Positions 55,255 to 64,000 of a stretch of DNA of 64,000 bases are shown here, one piece after another. The number at the start of each line of letters is the position of its first letter. Within the stretch, counting starts at the first letter, position 1. Origin of the DNA: Botryosphaeria dothidea (Eukaryota; Ascomycota; Dothideomycetes; Botryosphaeriales; Botryosphaeriaceae); assembly GCA_011503125.2 (NCBI GenBank), contig WWBZ02000033.1, positions 1,054,001 through 1,118,000 on the forward strand. Direction: 5' to 3'. The notes beneath the pieces were generated by a model, which saw only the letters and a list, made by a program, of their open reading frames with translations, had not been told where the DNA came from and made no database searches. The position numbers and the translations under genes were made by a program.

Positions 55255-56706
55255 TGAGGGATACGAGAGCAGGGCATATTCAGCCATGTCCAGCGCAGCA
55301 TTCAGCCGGCGCCCTAGGGTGTTTTGACGATAATGGACGGGCTCGGAGTGGCTGCAGCAGTAATTAGCATGGCCCTGTATATTCTACGGTTCTCGTGGGG
55401 CCCGCCAAGCGCCTCGAAATAGGCACGAGTCAGGTGAAACGTGGGATAGCACGGGCTTGTATACACAAGCATTGCGGCGTGCCAATCATAGCATGGGAAA
55501 TATGGCGGCGGCGGCAGGCCACGGTGGTGAGAGGGCTGTGACGCAGCACGCGACAGTGAAACGACACGTTTGGAGGCACCGTCGTTCTGGCCCAGAGGAC
55601 GTTTGACGAGAGGAGCGACGCTGAGGTTGGCGGCAGTGGAGCAGCCGACCGGGGCGCCTGTCGCAAGGTCGCCCCGGTGGCCGCTGCCCGGGTGCGATCT
55701 GCCAAAACTGCTGTCTGTGTCAGCGCAGGCCAGACCAGACCCGCCGCTCCTCAACCGCACCCACCTGCTCCCAAGGACCACGCCCCGCGGCCAGCATCGC
55801 CCTCCCGCCCGCCCTCCAAGCGGCAAGGCCCCCCGGGTCCGCTGCCGGCGAGCATCCCACCGTCCAGGACACGATGCATCCTCGCCATTTCCACCCGCGC
55901 CCCCGTGAGCATCAATCATCCGCGTCCTCAGCCCTCTGCCGCCGCCTGCACACACCACGCAAGATTGACTGATCTGCCCGCCTGCGCCCATCACCACTCG
56001 TCCGCTGCTGGGCGCGCGCTGCTCATCTCCCTCGCCGCTGACCGGTGCCCGGGATGGGGGCTCGGCGCGCGGGCACTCGACGTAGGCAGCATCTTCTAGC
56101 GAAATTGGCAGCGCACGAATTTAAGAAAAACCCCCGTTCAAGGTGAAACAGCTCCCGTAGCAACGGGCAATCCTGCGCCCGCACCCCGGCGCCACCGCCA
56201 GTCTGCCAGTCCGCCAGTGCCGCAGGGTCCGGCTTCTCGTGCAGCCTCGGAGCTGATCCAGTGCCGCTCGACAGAAATCTACCCGGCGCACCGCGAGGTC
56301 TGTGGCGTTCCCGACTGCCCAATCCGCGACGACCAAGCGACCTCACCGCAGCCCTGCCCGAGCTGGGGTATCCCCGAGGAGCGTGGGTGCCCCTTCATTT
56401 GCGTGAGACTCCAAGCCGACAGGGCTGGCCCGATGTCTCGTGCGCAATCTCTGCTGCTGCACCGCGCACGCCCATACAAGATATCTTCCCTATTCTCTCG
56501 GCCTGCGCGCCGTGCTGCTGCTCTTCTACCCTTTTGCCCGTTTGCGTTTGGCGTGCCTTCTTCAGAAACTTCTCTTCTTGCATCCTCTTTTGTTGGCTCT
56601 CCGGAGAGCCGTCCTATCCTTACACTTTTCCTTCCCTTCTTCCCCGCCGCATTGTCGCCCAGTTTCACCACGGGACCATCCCGAGCCACTATCTCAAATA
56701 CCAGCC
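55255..56706. other. 1.45-kb intergenic region with probable long 5' leader
   Basis: No gene supported. GC-rich at 55570-56060, then increasingly CT-rich toward 56700, as in a long fungal 5' UTR. Open frames on both strands (for example reverse 55314-55997) are composition shadows. Confidence 0.5.
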
Positions 56707-59527
56707 ATGGCTAAGGCAATAGCCCGCTCCAAATCCATGACACTAAAGCGTTCCAAACGCTCTACTCGCTACATGGACAATCCTCTCCCGGTGTCAAATC
56801 CCCAGTTTCCCGGTACTGACATCACTGCTTCTCATAACGACCTCCGCATCACCGAGAAGGCGCCGCCCAAGCGCGCCGACAGTGGTACAGCCTCAGCTTC
56901 CGGCGACGAGATGGCCCGGCCCAGGACTGCCAACAGCGCCATGGAGCGGAGCAGGACTCTCCATACCACTGGCGCCCCCATCGTTGTCCAGCACGAACAC
57001 CAGACCTTTGACTTTCCTACCCCTTCCCCGGAAGCTGTCTATCAATCCAGGGAGAAGCTCCACCGGGACCAAACTTTGCCCATTGGAATGGCCATTGGCA
57101 GCCCAACCCATAACAACGCGAATGCGTGGAAGCAGTCGCACCCCGCAACCCCAAAGCCAGAGGCGAACCCTAGCTCCGTTAATGTAGACGATGCTCCGGA
57201 CGCAGATGTACCCCAATCTGCTCGGCCTGCCACTGGTGAAGGGAAGAAGCCCAAGGTCAGCAGGTGGAAGTCGATATTTGGTAGACGTCCGGCCGACAAG
57301 CTACCTGCCACCCCCGCGCCGTTCTATCAATTACAGCAGCCTGCACCAGCCCCAGCCATGCCCGCAACCAATGAGGATGCCATTTCTAGCCGAGCCGACC
57401 TGGCAGACAATGATAAGAGCAAGGGTGGTAAGGTCGAGGAGAAGAAGTCCAAAGGCAGACTTAGGAGCAAAAGCAGCGCCGGCGCGGAAGCTCGCGCCGC
57501 AACAATGCCGTTGGATCCTCCCAGGATGCCAAATGCTTTTCCTAGTTTAGGAAGTCCAAAGCCACCTCCCAAGGACCATCCGTCGCCTGAGAGAGAAACG
57601 AAGAAGAAACCATCCCGCTTTGGTTTCCACAAGCATGAGCCGAAGCCCCAGCTGGTGAGGGCTGAGACCAGCCCCATGTTGAACGTCGACATCCCCACCA
57701 TCGAAATGGAGCGGTACAGCGTCATGTTCGGCAGTTTGCTTAAGGGTGACAGGCAGTCTAACCTCCTCATGAGGCGCCAGGGAACGGAGAGATTGAAGCC
57801 GTTGAACTCTGATTCCTTGAGGGTACATCCCCTTTTCTCGTGCTTTCGCGCTGGTCGCGTAACTAACTCGGCGCAGATGGCCGACAGGAGTTTGCAGGAA
57901 CAGGATGACGGGGAAGAGCCGCGGCCAAAGCCGACTCGCCGCGCCACGTCCCCAGCGACGCCGACTTTCCAGACGCCGACTTTTGGGCTTTCTCTGTTCC
58001 CACGCGATTCCATGAGTGGCTCTCGTTCGAACTCACCTGTGCCTGGGCGCGGACAGAGCCCTGCTCCTTCCAAGAATCTGAACCCTCCAAAGGCTCACCA
58101 TAGGCTGCAACGCTCTTTTACTGCCCCTATTTCACCTAGCCGGAACGCTTTCAATACCGACAGTAACGATGCCCCGGTGGCGAAGGAGAAGCCGGTTGTC
58201 GCGAAGCATATCACCGAAGAGCCCGAGACCGATGGAAATATCGGCGTCCGCCGAAATGATTTGATTTCACCGGCTTTCAGCGCTTCGACCCGTGACAGCG
58301 AGGCCAGCTTTGAGAGTGTGGAGAGTAATGAGACCGCAATTCAGCTGAAGGACAACCGGATGAAATCGAAGTATAGCAGCGATATGGTGGATGCGGGAGA
58401 TTGGGAAATGATTACGAAAAAGCAACCGAACCTGCAAGTGAAAACGGCAGTTGCGCAGGGCAGCTTTGGTACTACTGGATCTGGATCTGGCAGTACTCTT
58501 AGCCTGCAGAGCCAGAGCCCGTTGAGCAGCCTGAGTGGGCAGAGCTTTGCGCAGGCGAAGGAAACCGTTGCCAGGCAGAACTCTATCCGCGAAAAGCAAA
58601 GACAACAGCAGCTTCGTGGAAGGGAACAGACTCAAACGCAGTCGCCGACGTCGCAGCCTCAGGCATCCGCCAATGCCCCATCCCCAAAGAGAGACGAGCA
58701 AGGCCGGAAGCTTTCTTATGCTTCTTCCCACGCCTCTGAAAAGCAAACCGGAGAACCGGCGCGTGACAAGGATGCTGAAATGATGCTTCAGCAACAGCAG
58801 CAATTCCGGGAAAGGAAGCAGAAGCAGAAGGAGGAGGAGCAACAGCAGCAGCAAGTTTCCAACGGCCCGAGAAGACAACCGACGCTGAAGGAGCGTGCCG
58901 AAGAAGTGCAGAACGCCGCTCGTGTTGCGATCGCCCGGCAAGTATCGATCAGCCGGCAACGCGCGCAGCAGGAGATGTTACGTGCACAGAAAGCCTCAGC
59001 CGCTAGCCATAACAGCCATAATGCCAACAACGGCATTGGCAACAGGACCATCAGCAGCAACCAGAAGACCGCCAAAGGCTCTCCTTCAGAATCCAACGCC
59101 CAAAGCCCTAGCGACAGTAGCCTGAACAGCTCTAACCCGGCTACTCCGCAATCTGCTGGTCAACTTCCCTCCCTTGTCATCCCCGACGAGGAGCCAAAGC
59201 CTAAGCTCGCACGCCAGGAATCTCTGCGTCGGGCTGGGCGCAACGGCACTCCTACTACCATGGTTGTCAATAGCCCGACTGGCGAGCGCCTGGTTGAGAA
59301 GCGTACGCTTACGCCCGTCCTTGTCGATATCCCGAACCGCAAGAGTGTTGTCGGGAATATTGTTGACGAGTGAGTGTTTCCCGGAAACGAAAAGTACTTT
59401 TTGAGCTCTTCTAATCTTCCTCTTTAGAAGCGATTTTGATGCGCCACTGCTGCCACCGAGTAAGCCATTTGCATTCTCGGATCCCAACCGCGCAAGCACG
59501 GTGTCTTTCAGCCATCTTAACTGCTGA
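56707..59527 (+). CDS. large low-complexity (disordered) protein, three exons
   Basis: Exons 56707-57822, 57877-59369 and 59428-59527 give 902 residues. The start is in strong context (GCCATGG). I recognise no catalytic domain. Seen: a basic N-terminus (KSMTLKRSKRSTRY), proline- and serine-rich linkers, a short conserved-looking block SRWKSIFGRRP, a block MERYSVMFGSLL, an acidic stretch ending MVDAGDWEMITKK, a Gln-rich coiled-coil region (EMMLQQQQQFRERKQKQKEEE) and a helix RQVSISRQRAQQEMLRAQK. Intron 1 (54 bp) is stop-free and in frame. Spliced exon 3 replaces an early stop with a tail ending in ASTVSFSHLNC. Such proteins in fungi are often signalling or cortical scaffold proteins; function unknown. 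Confidence 0.8.
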
Positions 59528-62500
59528 TCTTTTACGATCCTGCACGCTCTCCCATCTTTTGTACATGATGACCCATGGGAGAGTGGATATAGCTGCCGGC
59601 TCGTACGGAAAGGAGTACATACATAGACTGGGTAAGGGCGCTGTTGTTGCCGGCCGGAAAGGGATATCTAAAAGGTTTGTGGGATATCATTGCAGACTGC
59701 CACGGATGACTAGCCTCTGATGGCGTTGGAGTTTCGCGATTCTCTTTTTTTTTTTTGTTCTGCGGTAACGCTACCGCTGATGACCCGGGAGGTTTTTGGG
59801 CTTTCGAAAAGCTGGTGATCATTCAACCTTTTTCCCTCTTACCTCTGACCTGGCTCTTTGCACTCATGGAGGTCTGAGCCGTCAAGTCGCACATCGAGGA
59901 GCGCGCCGTTGCTTCATTTTTTTCTATCTTATTTTTCGGTACCGTTTCATCGGCTTTGGCAGACCAACTTTCTGTTGCTTGCACTTCAGATAGATACCCC
60001 GCACTTTTGTCTGTTTTCTAGTTTTCTTTGCGTCCTGTTGTTTTCTGAAGCGGAAGCAAGTCTTATTTTCTTGCCATTTTGGCTCTACGCGCTTTCACTT
60101 CTTCACTTGCACTTCCATTGGCGTCGAGAAAACAATTTCTCCTCATCGAGCGTCACACTTCTTACTTCAAGAGTTGAACATTCGGCTTTCAAAATCTGGA
60201 CGAATATCTGACCTCCGCTGGTCGGAATTTTGATCAAGCCGCTTCTCTTTTCACCTCTTGCCTTCCATCCGTTCATCCGAAAACGAATGTAGACAAAGAA
60301 ATAACCCGTTTTACATCGCCTTGGCTTGACTCGTATCCTACGTGACGTACCCATCTATCCGCGTCGGCGGATCGGTCCGGAAATTTCCAGTATGACCAGC
60401 CCAAGGACGGGCAGCAGTGCGACTGAGGCACAGAGGAACGACTCGGAGGAAGCCACGTCGTCATGAGACACACCGACGGAAGCGTTCTCACGTCTGGCGT
60501 GTGGAAACGGCGTGTTACAACAGTGTGGGGTCGAGAACGGGCAGCCAAGGCAGAAAAGAATCGCTGCGCACTCATCCCCGCCGTGCCACAGTCGAGAAGC
60601 GAAAGAGAAAATGGCGGCGAGCAGTAGGTGGGTGCACTGAGGCATTAATTCTGTGTGATCTGAGCACGTTTCACGATTTTGGTTGCTTGGGAGGGAGAGA
60701 GCGCGTGGCACCCCACACCATACGCACACCGCGTGAACGAGACCGCTCTATTTCCCTTTTTCTGACTGGATCTCTTCGAGTTGTTCGCCACTGATCGTCT
60801 ACCCCGTCCCGCGTCTTCCTGCCGTTCTGCCACACCCAGTATGGCGTAGGGCGCCGTTTTCGGGCCGCGGTATCGGTATCTGGTCAGACGCTTCCTCTCT
60901 CTCCACATCACACACACGTATATGTACTCCACTTTTTGTGTTGGGCAGTCGCGGTACTGTCTCGCGGCCCGTTTCGTAGGGCCGCACATGGGCACTGCAA
61001 GTCTAAGCTCGCTGCCCTCGCATTGTTGCACTGTCGATTGTGGGACGCAGCTTTTGCCCGTTTGGGGAGGCTCGCGCTGCATGGAGGAACCGAAGGGGTT
61101 ATCTTGCTGCCGAGGAGGGTAAAGGGCTGCTTGTGAGAAGCCGAGCTTTCCGTACGCACTTTTTTTTTTCATCACGAGGTGGTGGCGGTAAGGCTTTCAT
61201 CACTGCTGAGCATTAGGGAGGGAGGCTACTACTGCTCTCTTGAAAGTGGGATCAACGCCCTAAGCGGCAATCTACCAGAGGCCCCATCCTGCGAAAAAAA
61301 AATGAAGACTGCCATTCTTCGATCATCGAGTCCCGGCCTCGTACTCCCGGCGGGGATGGGCTGAGAGATCAAGCAAGGCAGGAACGTCGTCTGTCTGTTT
61401 TGCTGCGGCTAATGCTCAGAGGAGCTCTCCGTGCGTTCGATTCTGTGGAGCGCTGAGACGCTTGTCAGGCAGAGCCAAGGCCTCTACTCTCGAATTGTGT
61501 AGGTTGTAGCACTTGTGAATGTGCAGAATCACGACTGCTTGAATTGGTTAAGGCGGGAAACAAAGAAGGGGTAGATTCACACAGGTGTGATGCGGCAGGA
61601 AGGATCTCAAGGGTCATATGGTATGGTGGCTAATGGGGGAAACTTCAAGCTCAGTCACAAGTGCTCGTCGAAAGAAGCGTGAGGGTGGGGCTGACCAGGG
61701 ACAGTAGTTCTTTCTAGATTTCGAGCAATCCCGCCAATCAGAAATTCGCGTTCGCTTATTTTCTTTTCTGGCAGACAGACCCCTGTCCGCCTTTGCGTCG
61801 AGGAGTGATTGGACATGCATTGTCAATCACGGAACGTCTCGTCGAATGGGCCTGTCGTCGCAGCGTAAATCACAAGCGTACCGCTGATGTCTCTTCGACC
61901 GCGGCTTCCTGTCCCTGTCGAGGATATTTCGATATCCTAAAATGCTGGTTCGTCGTCCTTTGCAATTTTCTGTCCGACGTTCGCTGTGACGTCTGCGGTA
62001 AGGTTAAACGGCGGATTCGACTTTTCTGGAACGGAGCGCGAAGTTTCGGCAGCGGGGTGGCTGCGCACACTGTTTGTGTCGCAGAATGTGAGGCTAGAGC
62101 GGCGTTTCCCGGGGGGAAGGTGGTCGAGCTTGAAGGTTTTTGATGGCGTGTGCAGGTGTGCGACATGGCTTGTTGGAGGCGGAGCGGAGCGGAAAGAAAG
62201 ATCGAGTTAGTCATTTTAGCCGAGCAGTGAAGAAAGTGAGATGCATGAAAGATGGCGCACCGACATGCCCTGTGGCGATGGGCACAAGCTTGGCAGGGCA
62301 GAGCGGGTAGATCAAACATGAGGATTGCTTGTGAAAACCTAGGCTGGGTCCTTCTGTCACGATCGCGCACGATCAGCAGGACTGGTCTGGAATTTCGAAA
62401 TTACTGATGGACGTGATCAGGCGGAATCCTCACCGAGAGAAAATAGTGAATTGGATGAGTTCAGGGCAAACAAGCTCCCCCACAGCCGAATAATAATCGC

Positions 62501-64000
62501 AGCAATAGGAGAGAAGGCCGTTCCGCCTGAAAGCAAACTGCCGTAATAGGAAATTCACAGGGACAAGATGTATGGTATCAATTGAATCCTTCAACCAATC
62601 AGAAAAATTCGTCCAGTCCTTTTTTAATACTGCTACCTACTATTTGTTCTCGAACTCTCGATCCTGGTCCTTTTTTCCCTTTACATTCTCTTGAGACGGC
62701 AAGATCCCTCCGATCTCATGTCCCTTGCTACAACAAGGCCTTAGACCCTTATGAGCCAAGGGTTTCTTAAGGTCACGCGAATGATGAAGCGGGGAACAGC
62801 GCGCGAATTTCCTGGCGAACGTCGCACCTATAACCACGTGGATTCTCCCATGTTCCATCTCATCAAGGAATTCGAGAAAGCTGGCACTCTGGTTCCGAAA
62901 TGCTGTGAAAGCTGTCATGTCGCATTTCGCCATGGATTTCAGATGTTTGAGTAACCTCGACACCAGGTACAAGTACGCACGAGAAGAACCAATCAGGCCA
63001 GAGCAAATGCTTGAAATAATTCACGACATTCACACCCGACTTCGACATTCGGGAAGAGACCATGAGGTGATGGCAGTTCTGCTAGTACATTATTTGAGAA
63101 GATTGCTGTCTTTGCGCGTGGCGGAACTGGCTGTAGTAGTTCATCTTGTTTGAAAATCAGTCCTACTCGCGGTTTCCACCATCTCGCGTTCCCACCTTTT
63201 AGTCACGCAGTCAACCTCACGCGACTTTATTTCTATTTCTGTTCCACATCTTCCTTGATTAAAGTTTCGTCCACCGTGACTAACGGAGCAACACCGGTTC
63301 ATCAACGTCCGCTAGCCATCAAAAAGATGCGCCGTCCATACACATTTGCCCAACCCGGCTAGCGCGCAGAAAGCCGGCGGCGGCGAAAACCACCGCCCAC
63401 TACCAAAAGCGGCACTCGCGCAAGGGCGCACCGACATCCCCCGCCTCATGCTCCCTGCCTTACTCACACAAGCGCACAAAGTATTTATAGCACCCCACAG
63501 AAACCCAGCCCTACCCATATGACCTCCTCCGCCGTTCGATAGACTTTCCACCATCGACATCCGGGCCAACCTTCTTCGCGAACAGACACACGGCGGGTAT
63601 GCTTAAACCGTCCACGCATCCTCCAACACGCAGCAGAGCCAACGGCGATAGACGCAGCGCCGCGCGTGCGTTGACGTCTGCAGCATAGCCCTTCTGTTTC
63701 GTCGAAAACGTTGCGTGAGGGAGGCCGAATAACGAGGAATGATTTCAAACCTTCGGCCGAGCTGAGTTTTTTGGTTGTACAAGGGAAACTGCGACACGTA
63801 GTCCAGCTCTCCGTCGCTGATGTCTCGCCTTGCCGAGACTCGAGTAATAGGGTGCATGCACGTAAGCCAAATATCGATCCCCGCTTGGCGCCGGTGTCCA
63901 GACCACACCCGCGGGGAAGGGTACGGACAGGATCGATGCTCACATCAGCGCTGGTCTCATGCATATGCCAGTAGCATCAACAGCGATCGACCAGGAACAC
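59528..64000. other. 4.5-kb region with no supported gene
   Basis: Only overlapping short frames on both strands. Pyrimidine-rich tracts at 59800-60220 look like a promoter or leader for rightward transcription, but no start codon with a good frame follows. A CT-rich upstream-like segment also occurs at 63180-63280. It may hold regulatory sequence, long UTRs or noncoding RNA. Confidence 0.5.

Noticed and set aside
56440..56706. In-frame extension upstream of the 56707 gene
   Set aside because: Composition is that of a CT-rich leader, the starting codon lacks good context, and the ATG at 56707 has a strong GCCATGG context and a typical basic N-terminus.
60417..61175. Forward and reverse frames of 125-176 codons
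   Set aside because: Mutually overlapping, very basic composition, no start context or family.
63485..63964. Reverse frame of 159 codons near the right edge
   Set aside because: Cys/Arg-rich shadow composition, no motif, overlapping forward frames of equal length.
1..64000. CRISPR arrays, bacterial operons, rRNA genes, intact transposons
   Set aside because: No regularly spaced direct repeats, no rRNA-like sequence and no intact transposase or reverse transcriptase frame seen; the DNA is eukaryotic and intron-containing.

Overview
This is nuclear DNA from a filamentous ascomycete (Pezizomycotina). A Dothideomycete is my best guess, but the sequence does not settle that. The evidence is short introns of about 45-120 bp with GTRNGT donors and CTAAC/CTGA-like branch sites, a PEX20 gene (specific to filamentous fungi), a Pth11-type rhodopsin-domain membrane protein, DUF3632, F-box, DUF7025-AAA and DUF7708 families, and dense genes on both strands. 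I rebuilt most genes by hand-splicing. Each intact spliced model has a total coding length that is a multiple of three.

Left part (1-21.4 kb): a truncated C2H2 zinc-finger gene; a secreted CalB-type lipase; an epoxide hydrolase; an F-box protein; SEC13 and PEX20 divergent from a 299-bp promoter; a single-exon RtcB-like RNA ligase; a cytochrome P450 facing a secreted FAD-dependent thiol oxidoreductase. Housekeeping secretion and peroxisome genes sit among secreted or metabolic enzymes.

Middle part (21.4-34.4 kb): an accessory, AT-richer island. It holds a decayed DUF7025-type AAA ATPase gene, a DUF7708-type gene with two in-frame stops, an inverted duplicated fragment of the AAA gene, and an intron-containing tRNA-Gly(GCC). 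These are followed by an intact rhodopsin-domain gene and an intact CorA-type magnesium-transporter-like gene with the GMN motif.

Right part (35-59.5 kb): DUF3632 protein; a secreted RNase T1-type ribonuclease; a small secreted four-cysteine protein; an HMT1-like vacuolar ABC transporter; an HSL-type alpha/beta hydrolase; an acidic-tailed conserved protein; an Atl1-type alkyltransferase-like DNA repair protein; the splicing factor BUD13/CWC26; a mitochondrial-type low-complexity protein divergent from the ribosome-biogenesis ATPase AFG2/DRG1; and a large disordered protein. The last 4.5 kb (59.5-64 kb) shows no gene I can support.

The most unusual items are an ATG-only coding exon in SEC13, a roughly 215-residue insertion in PEX20, a complete RtcB active site in a fungus, the decaying AAA/DUF7708 island with its inverted duplicate, a 66-nt tRNA intron, and several introns that are multiples of three and free of stops.
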